DNA of 64,000 bases from Clonostachys chloroleuca. Lineage: Eukaryota > Ascomycota > Sordariomycetes > Hypocreales > Bionectriaceae. Below, one piece after another: positions 42,054-55,900 of this stretch (position 1 is its first letter; each line of letters opens with the position of its first letter). The stretch covers positions 23,746,001-23,810,000 of the forward strand of contig JBANAY010000003.1 in the NCBI GenBank assembly GCA_037952775.1, in the 5' to 3' direction. The notes under the pieces were generated by a model that was not told the DNA's origin, ran no database searches, and saw only the letters and a list, made by a program, of their open reading frames with translations. The position numbers and the translations under genes were made by a program.

Positions 42054-42650
42054 GGTAGTATATACTTTGTTCATAATACAAACTTTACCAAGGATTAGAG
42101 TAGAATCGCCGCTGGATGGAGGCTAGGGTTACAACGCCGCCCGCAGTACGTGGGCCGCTCATCGAGCCAAAGGCGACTACGGAGGTGGTCACAACACGTC
42201 AGCGGCATAACGAAGACCGCTGACGGCGAGTATCGGTGACCGTGGCATGAGCAAGGACGTGTATGGAACAAATATAGCTTTACTCATTTGACTGTGAGCC
42301 GTCGCATCTTCTAACAAGTGATATACAGTGTCTACTAGAGCCGATCATTGCAACATGGGCAAAAGTAACCCTTGCCCCACTACCAATTACCAGGTTCGCG
42401 GAGGCGGAGTGGATTCATGACCGACGAGCGGATTAGGTGCCCAGGCGTAATAACAAAAGCATAGAAATTTATTCTGAATGAATAGAAATGACCATTAGTC
42501 TAGTCCTCTCCGCATTTGCGTGACAACATTGGGAAAACCCCAGGGGGAAAACCAATGCCGAGAGTGATTTCCGTTTGAAGGCACGAAGACAAGAAAAGAA
42601 ACATAGCTTAATTATTCCTGTTCTCTCCCACCCTGCCTCGCTCTTCCAAC
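42054..42650. other. Non-mutated intergenic DNA, left part of gene island
   Basis: Normal base composition and CA/TG content return at about 42,070. No coding region recognised. The 3' flank of the small gene on its right. Confidence 0.5.
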
Positions 42651-43234
42651 TCAAAGAGTCAAGAGTCTGACGTCATCCTTGAAATGGCCATCAAATGCCA
42701 CCTTGACATCATAGTGAAGCCACATTTCTATGCTGTATATCAGCAAATTGAATGGATACAAGGACAGGAAGGATATCTATAATTGACTGTACCGTTTCCA
42801 TTCTTTAAATAGAGACGTATCTCTCCTTTCGCGAGGAAGAGATCAATCCTTCCCACAATGCCGTCTTTCAAATTGCCGAAAAGGTTGAAGATATGTGCCC
42901 CAAACACCTCAACCCTAACACCTACCTCAAAACTATCCGTATCGATGTAGCCAGTGATCTAGAAAGTCAGTGTATGATACTAATTACGGAGTCTGCAAAC
43001 TTACCTTGATCGGCCCGACAGAGAAATCAATACTCTGAGTGCTTTGAGTTCTGGCAGGAGGAACTGTAGGTAGTGAATTGACAGTTGGGATTTGCGTGGC
43101 ACTGAAGATAGTTGGCTCGCCGTGCCTCTTCTCTTCCTGTGCCACAGAGACAACAAAGCCTGGTTGAGTTAGCTAAGGTTAGTCACAACATTGTCATACA
43201 TACCAGCGCGAACTTCGTCAACTGTTGGTGACAT
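42651..43234 (-). CDS. Small four-exon gene, conserved fungal protein of unknown function
   Basis: Assembled by hand from splice signals: exons 43234-43204, 43159-43005, 42958-42793 and 42727-42651, with introns of 44, 46 and 65 nt, all GT-AG, and the first with a GCTAAC branch site. The 429-nt CDS encodes 142 aa and stays open across every junction. The protein opens MSPTVDEVRAGFVVSV without a clear signal peptide. It has a Pro/Thr-rich linker, then a beta-rich domain (ITGYIDTDSFEVGVRV, FNLFGNLKDGIVGRIDLF, KGEIRLYLKNGNEMWLHYD, VAFDGHFKDDVRLL). This matches the pattern of small ascomycete proteins I recall as uncharacterised. It is intact on an unmutated island inside RIP-mutated DNA. No function is assigned. 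Confidence 0.82.
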
Positions 43235-44483
43235 TGTGTGCTATTAATGGTAGTGTAACCGGATTTTGAAATTATCGGATGATCTTTGCTGTAGTGATTG
43301 CTAGATATCGAGAATAATCCTTACCCATTTTTATAGTCCAACATAACACATTAGGAGCTAGTGGACAAAAGCAACGTCAAGTAATCAATAATCTGACGTG
43401 ACTTTCTAGTCTACTCTAAACGTTATACTTAAGTTACCTTAGTCTGAAACCCCTAAGCCTTTTATCTAAAATACATGATCCAGACAATGGCGAGTGTAGT
43501 TCTAGACCATAAAGATGCCGGAAGCAGCTATTATCCACGTCATACTTTAGTTACCTTAGTATTCCTTTGCCTCAGAAAAGTAGCCGCCAGCGGCAACGGC
43601 ATGACGTATTTAAGCACCGAACTAAACTCTGCCATCCACTGGCTTATCCATTAATTACTGTAGATCTGTCACCCTCTTAGGCCTCTTAGTGCTGCGCCGC
43701 TCAACTGTATTTTTAGCTGGAGGCTGGGCAGGATTTAATGACTTACTACTGACGCCAGGTTTGAGGCTGCTAATAGAAACATCCATACTTTCAATGTACA
43801 GCACATCTGCCGGGCACGAAGACCCTTTGATTAATATCGTACTTTACATTTACAAAACAGCAATTACACTGCAATCTATATCCAAATATTTTATTAAGCA
43901 ATCACCACGTTTCCGCGCAAGGCGTCACATGCTTGCTATTACTGGAGTGTTCTCGATCGTTTGATAGGAATGAAGGCGTCTAGATTCCAGGCATTAATAA
44001 TGTTTATATATTCTATCTCGAACCCTAAGTTTCAGTTCTCGACGTTAGATGAACCCTATCAATCTTCGCCAAGGCAACTTTTTCGCCGCGGGGAAAGAGG
44101 GTTTTGGGGGGGTTATTGCTAAAGAGGGCAGCCACCTGAACTATTGATATATGCGGTATGTAGCCTTTCCGTATATCTCGCAAATAAGCCATACCCCTAC
44201 GGAAATGCTTGCTTCTGCAATGTCGTTAACGTGCCTAAAGTTACGACAGTTTACTGCCGCCCATGTCCACTGCAACTTTTGATTTGCATATATATGTTGC
44301 AGAGGTATGAAAACCTACAATGCTTAAGTTTTCGCCATGATTTCACCACCGGAGAATCCCTTTTGGAGAGAAAGCTTGTGGTAAATAGTGCACTTTATCA
44401 TTTCTTAAAAGTTCAGCCTCAAAATTCTTAGCCCAACATTTTTTTTGCTACTATCTTCTCATTTCTGGGAGGGTTGGAACGAA
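43235..44483. other. Intergenic DNA within the gene island
   Basis: 1.25 kb of normal composition with the promoter of the small gene. A 91-codon frame at 43,689-43,964 has no recognisable feature. Nothing else seen. Confidence 0.5.
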
Positions 44484-44935
44484 ATGGAAACGACAAGAAG
44501 AGTTATCGTCCTGTGCGACGATACCTGATGCGGTCGAGAAACGAACACGACAAGCAACATCAATATCCTTTCGCGGATGATTGGGATTAATTTGACCGCG
44601 AATCCCGCTGTCTATACCTCGCTGACTGGCGATGTTTGTGCCAGGTATTTCGACGGGGTCGGCTTGGGACGTGATTTCATGAATTATCTCTGGAACGGCG
44701 CTTTTGCGACGCAGGCGAAAAGGGAGTGCACTGACGTTTATGACTTCATCGTGCAGAACTTCGCTTGGACTGCGCACGTGCATAGGGAGGTATGGCTGTT
44801 TGGGATTAGTAGGGGTGCCTACATTGTTAGATCGGTCGGTGGTATGATCAAAAGTGCGGAATTATCCAAAACCAAGCGAACGAGGTATTGATCGACCAGG
44901 TCTACGATATCTACCAAAGCCTATATCTCCCTATT
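44484..44935 (+). pseudogene. DUF2235-type alpha/beta hydrolase fragment
   Basis: The start METTRRVIVLCDDT resembles the CDGT-W entry of DUF2235 (T6SS phospholipase/Tle1-like) proteins, but TGA stands where Trp is expected (codon about 44,526). The frame then continues CGRETNTTSNI, YFDGVGLGRDF and a GxSxG nucleophile elbow WLFGISRGAYIVRSVGGMI at about 44,795-44,855. After that the frame shifts: GIIQNQANEVLIDQVYDIY, the usual continuation, lies in another frame before AT-rich DNA begins at about 44,936. A stop, a frameshift and loss of the remaining two thirds make it a dead fragment, probably truncated by repeat insertion. Confidence 0.75.
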
Positions 44936-45405
44936 ATTAATTCTATAATATATTCTAATAGAATATATTATAATTAGTTAGTAAATTTCTATACTAAGAA
45001 AAGATAGAGAGTAGAATATATTAATTAGAATATATTATTAATTAGTTAATAATTTTTACTACTCTATAAAAAATATCTATTTATCTAATATTAAACTAAA
45101 TTATCTAGTATTTAGCTAATATACTATACTTTAACTAGTTTATTCTTCTAAAAGCTAAATAAAATATAGAAGAGATTTTAGTTAGATTTTATTAAATAAA
45201 AAATTATCTAATTTAGCTAGACTTTATTAAAATCTATTTATTTATTCTTTCTATTTACTCTTTATTTATATTATAATAGAATTATTTATCGATTTTATAT
45301 AATATATATTTATTATCTATAAATAGTATAAATATACTTATATTACTAAAAAATAGAAATATATTTATAAACTTAGTTATAGTTTAACTAGCAGCTATAT
45401 AGTAA

Positions 45406-45597
45406 ATATAATAGTTAGATAACTTATATTAAATAGAGATCTAGGGTAGATTAGGATATAACTAATTAGAGTATTATTCTGAATAGTATAATCAGATTAT
45501 TATAAGCTATATAATATAAGTTACTATTAATATATAAGTATTATAGAGCTAGTTCTAATAAAGATATAGATAATTATATTAATAACTATCTAAGAGT
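45406..45597 (-). repeat. RIP-decayed LTR relict, partial
   Basis: Corresponds to the R/U5 half of the minus-strand LTRs at 41,697 and 63,632 (shared TATTATAGAGCTAGTTCTAATA). It ends abruptly near 45,597, where the U3 part is missing. Confidence 0.6.
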
Positions 45598-45769
45598 AGT
45601 TATTAATTTATACTACTATAACTATATATTCTAATAGATATTTTAATTCACTAAGCTTAAAGAATTAATCTTTAACTTTTTCTTTAAATCTATTATAAAA
45701 TATAGATTTAAAAGAATTATTATCCTAATCTAAATAGAATATAATTTCTTTAAATTTTACAAGGATAAT

Positions 45770-46145
45770 ATATCCCTGTTATGAAGTAAGCTTTATTATA
45801 ATCACAGTATTATTCTAAATTAAAGGAGTGCTATAATGTACTACTAAATAGAGGCTGCTAATTGACTACATTAAGCATTATAGAAATAGTGGTAATCGGA
45901 CAACATGACATCTTCAAAAACAGGTGATAAAATTTACAATTAATATATCTTTTTAGTATGCCTGTGCCCGGGCTGAAAGTGTAATATTTTGACTTTATCT
46001 TGTGGTGTTGAAGGTTTGGGTATGGACTACTGATTGTGTTCTTAAAAAATGTGTGTCAGATCACGTGTTGCCTGATCTTGGGATATACCCTTGTTTATGG
46101 TGAAGCCAATAAAAAAAAATCAAAATCTTTTTAGTATTACAATGA
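45770..46145. other. Unmutated island inside RIP block
   Basis: About 375 bp with normal CA/TG frequency (for example GATCACGTGTTGCCTGATC near 46,055) flanked by saturated DNA on both sides. No ORF or repeat recognised. Either unique sequence spared between repeats or a later insertion. Confidence 0.5.
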
Positions 46146-49100
46146 CATAGTATATACCTTAATATATATATATTCCTTAGGGTATAGAGACTCCTATAGA
46201 TCTATACTCCTCTAGGAGAAGAACTTATTTTATAAATAGATAGGGAAGTATAAACTAGATATTTCTAGAACTACTATATAGAAGTTAATCTAGTTATCCT
46301 TAGTATAGCTAGTACTTATATTACTAGGTACCTTATAATCTTATACTAGTTAGGTATATATAGAAGAATACTCTTACCCAGATTTAAATACTAAGCTTAA
46401 AGTACTCTTCTTAGTATTCTCTATAACTACTTTTTTATAAACTATTACTAGTATATACTAGAGCTTATCTAGCTTTATATTCTACTTAGACCTATTAGTA
46501 AGTTTATTAGTAATACTCTTCTGATTATAGATAATATATAGAAATAATATAATAGCTCTATAAAGGTTATTAAATAAATAATCTCTAAATATAGTATTAT
46601 TTATATTCTTAGGGTACTTTAGTAGCTATCTTAGATTAGTAGATTATATAAGAATAGCTTAGCTTACTTATATATTACTTAGACTAAATATTATTAGCTA
46701 TACTATATTTATAGTAATAGTTATTATAGAATTAATCTTATCCTCCTTAGGGGTATTAGCTAATTAGAGTTATAAGTTTATAATAATAATAAATATTAAA
46801 ATTTTAAGATATTTAATAATAGTTAAAATTAAGCTTATTTATTCTAAGTAATTAGATAACTCCTTTATAATATAACCAGGTTTAATATACTTAAATTTTA
46901 AAGTCTTATATATTAGTATAAGAGTATTATATCTATCTTTAATTAAACTCTTTAAAGCTTTAGAGTCTGAAGGGGAGGTATTTATATCCTATATATATTA
47001 ACCCCCTTTCTTTAGTATCTTTAGAATATCTTTATTATTATAATTATAGATAAGAGCTTTAAAGACTAATTAAAAAATACTAACTCCTAATAAAATATAT
47101 TAATCTTAATCTATTATCTTAATCTTAATAGTAAGGAATAGGAGGGGGTATAATAGGTATCTTAATAAGGCTTAATCCAGCTAGGGTTTAAGTAAGATTT
47201 TATTAAGATATAGTCTTACTACTATAGTTAGTCTTAGTAAAGAATAGGAGAAATAGAAATAGTATATACTAATAATTTAGATATAGCTCTAAAAAGCTAG
47301 TAAGCTTTTAAACTAAATATAGTAAGTAATAAGATTAGGGTATATAGCTTCTGCTTTCTATATATATATAACCTTAAGCTCCTCTAGATATCTAATCTTC
47401 TGCTATTTATAGAAAACTTCTATTAAGTCTTCTAATAGAATATTCTTAATACCTAGTAGTACTTTAAATATATAGTTAGTTCTAATCTATAATAGTACTA
47501 GATAATTAAATATCTAATTAAATAGTACTCTATCTAGATTACTATATTTAAAAGAGCTTTTACTTTCTCCTATCTTAGTAGTTTTTAATATTTTTATAGA
47601 TATTAGGCTTCTTTTTAAGATCTTAGTAGCTTTAGCTTTTATCTATTTTAATATTTTACCTAATAGGAGAAGTATTTTTAGTTTAATAGGTATTAATAGT
47701 AGAGTATTATTATCTTAAATACTAAGTCTATTAAGTACTTAGCTAGTATTATTCTATAGTAAGCCTAGTAGGTTTCTATTATTATAGGCTAGTATTATAA
47801 TACTATTAGCTAGAGATACTAGAGGGGGTATAGATAGTCCTTTAGATAGTAGTTATATATTAGCTAGTAGAGTATTAGTTATAGGTTTATCTTATTACTC
47901 TATATTATTAATATTCTTAGGGTATTTAGCTATACTATTATTATTATTAGATTTTAAAGACTTATATATATATTTATATATTATCTATAGTTCTATAGAT
48001 ATAGTTTTTATCTTTCTCTTTTTAAGCAGTATAATAGTTATAGAATATTATATTTTTAGTAGCTATTAATAATAAGTATTAGTAGTACTATAGGGAAGTA
48101 TAAGTAGAGCGTAGGATCTTAATAAGACCTAATCTACCTAATCTACTTAGCTATATTTAGTATACTAAGCTAAAACCTATAAAAAAGTATAAAATTAGTA
48201 TTTTCTTACTTATAATATTAGGAAATTATAAGAAAAGTATATATATAGCTAATATAATTAATTTATAACTTACTATTATATTTTTAATAGATAGAAGAGC
48301 TATAGTAGTTCAGAAGTTATATAATAAGAGGTTTAATATATACTAAATAATAAAGTTATAGATAGGTTTTATAGTTAGTATTTTTAATATAATATACTAA
48401 TAAAGTAGATTATCTACTAGTAGAATTACCTACTACCTTTAGTAGCCTGATTTATAAAGTATAAGTAGCTAAGGTTTTATTAAGATATAGTCTATATACT
48501 TACTTTTTACTTATTTATTTAGTATTTAATAGTAGGAGTTATATATAGTTATAGAATTATTTATATATATATATAGTAATAGTATTTTATTATAGATATA
48601 TATTAATTCTAATAGAGTAGATCTCAGATAGTATATATAACTATATTAATTTATAATTACTATTTATCTTATTCTAATTATATATTTATTTATATTAAGC
48701 TATAGTTAGCTATAAGCTTCCTATAGTTACTCTTTTCTACTATTCGCCTAGTTACTCCTTATTCTACCTTCTAATACTATCTACCCTGAGATTATATTCT
48801 CCTATATTATATATTTAGTAGCTAGGGAGTCTCTAGATATAGATAGATATTTACTAATAGTTTTAAGTTATATAGTCTGTTATTAGATAAAATTATTAAT
48901 ACTTAGCAGTTACTCCTTATTTCTATACTTACTTATCCCCCCCTCTCTTTTATCCTTAATACTTCTATCTATTAAATATAATATTATTAGTAGTTCTAGT
49001 AGGTTATTTAGTTTAAATATATTATAAAGACTATTAGTAAAGATAAGCCTCTCTATCTATTAACTTTAGGAGTAGACTCTAAACTTAAATAACTAAGGGG

Positions 49101-50094
49101 TTTAAAGAAGGATATAACTATATAGTTATTCTCTATATAGTATATCTTTATCCTAGGATTATCTCTCTCTTATTTTATAGCTAAATTAGTTTATCTCCTT
49201 CTACCCTAATATACTCTTCTCTTTATAAATACTCTCTATTTATTACTAGTAGTAGTACTATTTCTACTTTCCTATATAGTTAGCTAGTATTATATATAGA
49301 ATAGAATTCTAATCCTACTAACTATTATATAGTAGAGATTACTCTCCCCTTCCTTTATAATATCTCTATATATAGAATAAATTAGAGTAGAATATAAACT
49401 ATTCTATCTACTATATATATACTTTCTTTATCTACTTATCTCTAACCCCTTATAGAAGAGAATTATAAATTAAGCTATATATTCCTTAAATCCTCCTATA
49501 AGATCTATTCTATTCTTATATATATTACTAAAGTATAGTATAGCTATTAATTAATAATAATATAGTATTCTATAAGTATTCTATAAGTATTATACTATTA
49601 TATATATAATAATACTTATTTATACTATAGGCTAAAACTAAGTAAGATATAATAATAGTATAGATTAAACTAATAGATTTAAATATTTAATCTATATTAA
49701 TCTAGCTACTCTAAGATCTTCTAGATAAAGCTAGCTATTAATAGGAGATAAGATACTCTATAGCTCTAGCTCTCTTATACTAATATCTCCCCTAGATTAG
49801 ATAGAGAGAAGCTACTATCTATTTATACTATCTATTCTAGAGAATAAAAATAAGATTAAAAGTAATAATCTGAATACTAAGGATATAGAGATATAGAATA
49901 TTATAAACTAGTAGATTAAGCTCTATTTCTATTTTACTAAATAATATAAACTAGTAGATAGTAATAAGTAGGAGTTTTTACTTTATATATATAACTTAAA
50001 TAATATATTACTAGGAGTATATAATAATTAAAGATAATAGATCCTAAAATAGAGTTTTAATCTAAATAACCTACTTTAGATAGAATACCCCCCG

Positions 50095-50400
50095 GGGAGG
50101 GAAAGCTAAGTAGTTTAGATAAACTAGGTAGATTAGAGAGTAGGAGTAGAAGTAGAAGTAGGAGAGGGAGTAAATAAGAGAATAGATAAAAGAGTTTAGA
50201 AAGTAGGGCTAGTAGATTAGATAGATTAGAGAGCAGGAGTAGAAGTACTAGAAGGAGAGGAAGACTAGGTAGGCTAGATAGATTAGAGAGTAGGAGTAGG
50301 AGTAGAAGTATTAGAGGGAGAGGGTATATAGATAGGTTAAGGTCTAGGAGTAAGAGTAGGAGAATAGGCTAGTTTAGTAGTAAATCTAAGCCTGGGAGTA
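50095..50400 (+). repeat. Purine-rich degenerate minisatellite
   Basis: Repeated blocks such as GATTAGAGAGTAGGAGTAGA with GGGAGAGG variants recur about every 60-80 bp on the plus strand. Strand-asymmetric purine content (A/G/T, few C) sets it apart from the surrounding DNA. Confidence 0.55.
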
Positions 50401-52679
50401 GGGGATTATAAAGTACTACTATATAATATAGCTAGAATATCTTTAGAAGAGTAATATTAATCTATAGCCTTCTAGATAAAACTATCTACTTACTATAGTA
50501 AGTATATAATCTAGAAAGAGCTTATTATATATAGATTATATATAAAAATAGAGCTAAAAGTAAACTATTTTAATAAGTTACTCTAAATAGTAGATAGCTA
50601 TATAGATATATTATATAAGTATATTAAGTTACTAAAGACTAATACTATAAGGATATATAATAAGAACTATACTATATCTATTAAAGGGGTTCTTAGATAA
50701 TAGATAGATATACTAAGATTAGGTATTATCTTACTAATAGAGCTAGTTATATATATCTCAGATCTAATACTAAAGGCTATTTATACTATAGGCTTTATTT
50801 AGAAGGATATACTATTCTAATTATAGTATAATAGCTATTTAGTATTTAAACTAATACCTAAGAGTAGTTAATTCCTAGGCAGAGTATATATACTAGATAT
50901 ATATAAGGATATATATAAAGAAGTAGAATCCCTCTTAGACTTATACTTATAAAAGATAGATAGTACTATTTAGAAACTAGAGAATATAATATAATATATA
51001 GATATATATAATACCTACTATACTACCTATAAGATCCTACTAGATTTTACTATCTTAGTATAAGGAAGAGTAGTATTACTAAGATAGAATATTTAGCTTA
51101 TATTACCCCTAGATAAACTTAGTAATATTAGTATACTATTTAGTCTGGAGATAAGTAATATATAGATTATTATATTAATACTATTATTCTTATTTAGCTA
51201 TTTATAAGGAATAAGTAAGTAGGCTATTATATTAATTACTCTAATTATCTAGTAGTTTATAGATCTTAGAACTATATATAGGGTACCTCTATATCTAATA
51301 GCTATAGAGCTCTAGATTCTATACTAGTAGTAGATATCTAGCTAGATAAGAGTAGATATACTAATAGATAGTTATATAATAAGGGTTAAGAGAAGTTAAA
51401 TTTACTTAAAATCTTTCTTAATATAAAATAGTATAGATAGCTCTTAATAATCTTTTAAAACTAATCTCCCTAACTATTAATATTCTCCTTTATTTAAAAT
51501 CTCTTTTAATATAAAATAATATAAATAGTTCTTAATAATTTTCTAAAATTAGTCTCCCTAGCTATTAATATTCTCTTTTACTTCTAACTCCCTAAAGAGC
51601 TACTCCTTAAACTCCTCTCTATCTTCTAATATCTCCTTATCTTTATCTCTATAATCTATTACCTGCTTTTACTATTTAACTATATTTATACTATTAAAAC
51701 CCTTAATCTTAGTATAGAGCTTTACTCCCTGCTTAGTAAAGATATAAGCTCTAGTCTTATAATCAGAGTATCTTATAAGCTATTATATATCTTTATAAGC
51801 TTTAACTAATTACTAGTTAATAATAGACTTCTAGATATATAACTAAAATAACTTCTAGATCTAGTTAAGTATTAATATTTCTTACTAGTATAAATAATTA
51901 ATCTTATAAATATAGAAGTTACTTACTTCTTAATCTTTTTCTAGAAGTATATATAAATAGTACTAGTAGGTAAATTTAAAGATATATAATAGGTATTACT
52001 AGTAATTAGTATATTCTTACTAAGGTTTCTAATATATATACTTATTATCTTCTTACTCTATATAATACTCTGTATTATATAAATCTTAATTATACTCTTT
52101 TCTAAGTCCTAGGAGGAATAAGTATTAGGAAGATAAAAGTAGTTAATTTAGTAGGTAATCTTAAATAACCTATATATTATATTATACTTAGGGTCTCTAA
52201 GTTTAATACTATTAGTATATATTATAAGCTTAAGATCCTTAGCTTGGTTTTAATTTCTAATTATATTAAAGAGCTTTTAAACTTTCTTCTATTTAGCTTA
52301 TTCTAATTTATTATATTCTCTAAAAAGCTCTTTATAATTATTAAACTATAGGTTTATATATTAAAAGAGAGAAGCTTCTAAAAGGATAAACTAGCTATAT
52401 ATAATATCTGTAGTTATAATAAAATCCTCCCCTTTACTAGGGATCTAATATACTTTATAAAGAGAATCTATAATACTAGCTTAATAGTAAAGCTCTAGTA
52501 ACTCCTGGTTATATAGCTAGAGTAGAAGTATTATAGATAGCTATTATAAATTTAACTAATATATACTATTATATATAGACCCTACTTTTTCTCTCTAACT
52601 ATAACTAGATTATTTAGATCTTATAATAATCCTTATAATCCTTAACTCAGAATTATTACTAAACCTTAATAAGCCTTTA

Positions 52680-52904
52680 GTATATATATATATTTATTTT
52701 ACTAGATAGAATACTCTTTTAGATAGTTATTAATATAATTATCTATATATCTATTATTACTAGCTTTATAATACTTATATATTAATAATAACTTATATTA
52801 TATAGTATAAGATAATCTAATTATACTACTTAGAATAATACTCTAATTAGTTTAACTTTAACCTACTCTAGACCCTATTTAATATAAGTTAACTAACTAT
52901 TATA
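52680..52904 (+). repeat. RIP-decayed LTR relict, plus orientation
   Basis: TACTAGATAGAATACTCTTT onward aligns with the R/U5 part of the intact LTR (CACTAGATAGAACACTCTTT) with almost exclusively C-to-T and G-to-A differences, down to CTAACTATTATA for the terminal CCAACCGTCACA. A clear demonstration of RIP on this family. Confidence 0.8.
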
Positions 52905-55900
52905 ATAGCCTAGGTATTATATTAATATAGAAAAAGTATTTAGTATACTAGTAGATTATATTATTTATTATAGTTCTATTTATATATAAATCTCCTCTAA
53001 CCTAATAAGTAAAATAGAAATATATTAATATATAGTACTACTTTTAATACCCCCTAGTTAACTCTACTTCTAAACTATTATTATACTACTTTATTATTAT
53101 CTAGATTAATCTCCTATTTATCTATCTCTAGAAGCTCTCTTATAATAATAGTTACTTACTCTAATATAAACTAGAGCCTAGTAGTATATATTTCTATAAC
53201 TAGCTCAGGGTATAAGTATTCCTATTCCTTTACCTTTTAAAACTATCTCCCTTTTCCTCTAATAGCTCTTTATTATCTATATATTCCCTATAGTAATCTA
53301 TATTAGAAATAACTACTAAACCTCTCTATCCTCCTCCCTTAGAAGTATACCCTTTTTACTAATCTAATCTATTCTAAAAGATTAACCTCTTACTTACTCT
53401 CTAGTAAATAGTATAATCTAATACTATAATTATTCTCTCTATATAAAAAGTATTAATCTATCTATTATACTAATTACTACTAGAAGTATTCTATCTCTTC
53501 TATATTCTTTCTAATCTACTTAGCTCTATAGTATATTACTAATATACTCTATTACTATTACTATCTAAATATCTCTTATATACTTATTATTCTCTCTTCC
53601 TCTCTATTATCTAACCCTAGCCCTTTTAATTACTTAGTACTAATATATATATTATATACTATCTTACCTGCTTTATATAGCTCTAGCTTTAATCTATCTA
53701 TTACCTTATCTAGTAGGAGATATTAGCAGCTTAATCCTTATATAAATATAAGTATATATATATCTATATTCTTTTATACTATTCCTTCTAACTCTCTACT
53801 CTCTATTATTTCTCTTAAGCTAATAAGAATAATCTAGTTTATCTACTTATCCCGCTCTACTTACCTACTCTTCTATATATAGTTCTAGAGCTATTATAGA
53901 AGCTCTATATATAATACTACCTATATATTTAGTATATTAATCCCTAACCCTAGTATATTTATTACTATAATTAATCTATTCTACTTCTTCTACTACTATA
54001 ATTTCTCTACTTTTACTTTCTATATTCTAATCTTACTATAGAAGATATTATATCTAAGTACTACCTTAACTCTCTCTATAGCTATAATTATCTATATATA
54101 AATAATTATATAATCTGGGTTTATCTATATCTCCTACTATACTATTATCCTCCTAGTCTAATTAAGTCTGGGTATATTATTATTATCTTCTTTCTTATTA
54201 CTTCTATTATCTTACTATATTTCTAACTCTACTACTAAGTATATAATATTCTTCTACTATATTAGGTTATAGTATATATATATCTAGTACCTTATAATCT
54301 ATACCCTATAGAAGAATATATTCTCCTCCTTTAGTAGGAGTATTACTATTAGAAATACTAATTATACCCCCTATAACTATAAGATCCCTTCTAGTATTAC
54401 TAATACTAGCTAGAACTATCTAGTACTATCTAGAACTATATAGTATTTATCTATAACTACCTGGTCTAGTAGCTATTATATTTATAACTACTAGATAAAG
54501 TTCTAAAATCTCTTTATAATTACTAATTTAGATATTATAAATACTAGATTAATAATCTAGCTTAGCTCCTAGCTCTACTATATATATATTAAGATCCTAG
54601 CTTCTTTATATCTTTTATATATATCTATATATAGTATAATAAGTAGTATAATAATTACTATTACTCTATCTAGAGAATAGTATACTAGTAGTATAAATAT
54701 TAAGCTTTTACTCCTACTTATACCTATAATATATATTACTAGGCTAACTTCTACTATAATTATTTAGATTATCTTCTTCTACTAGCTCTAGAATACTATA
54801 TCTAGCCCTATTATTATCTAGAGCTATCTATATATAGATACCTATTATAGCTAGTAAAAGTACTAGTACTAACTATTCTTATACTATAGCTCTACTACCT
54901 CTAGTATTTACTTTATCTCTCTAACTACTATTTATCTTCTCTTATATATATTAAACCCTATTAAGTAATATTACTACTAACTAGCCTACTTAAACCTAAT
55001 TTATTATTATATTATTCTGAATATTAGCTACTAGAGCTCTTATATATATATTATACTGATAATATAGCTTCTATATCTTATTTAGAGATCTAGTATATTA
55101 TCTAATATAGCTCTATTAATATTATCCTTCTCCTTATTCTTTAATATTCTAATATTCTCTTCTATATAGAAAGCCTTATTTAGATAATAGTTAGTAATAG
55201 TAATAGTAATATACTACTAATTAATAATAATAAGCTTAGCTTCTATATACTATTTACTATACTACTAGAGAATCTATTATATATAATCTAATAACTATAT
55301 TAACTCAGGCTCTAGTACTATTTATATAGATCTATCCAGATTAGCTATCTTTATTATCTTATCTACTTAGAGAAATATACTAGATCTACTATTATAATAC
55401 CTAATAATATTCTATATCTTCTACTAGAATAATAGAACTAACTATATATATTATACTAGTAAAGAACTAACTATATATAGTAGATAGTAGTAGATTATCT
55501 TATTATAACTACTAATTCGGATATTCTTATAGTATATTATTATAAAGAATATTATACCCTAGTTATAGAAGATATTATAGAGCCTACTATTAGCTATATT
55601 CTATATCTATACCTTACTAATCTTTATTATATATACTAGTATTAATAGTATATATATTAGTAAGAATATCTACTTCTAGAACTATAGTAGTATATTAGTA
55701 TATTAGTAAATAGTACTCTATTTAAATAAGTACTTTTTATTATTAGTACTTATATTAATCTATATCTTCTAGAGTAGTATAGACTATATAAACTATTTAA
55801 ATATCTAGCTATCCTCTATCTATAGCTATATATTATACTAATCTTATAGGAATAAGTATCTAGTTATATTATTCTGTTAGTTATTCTTAATCTACTTCTA

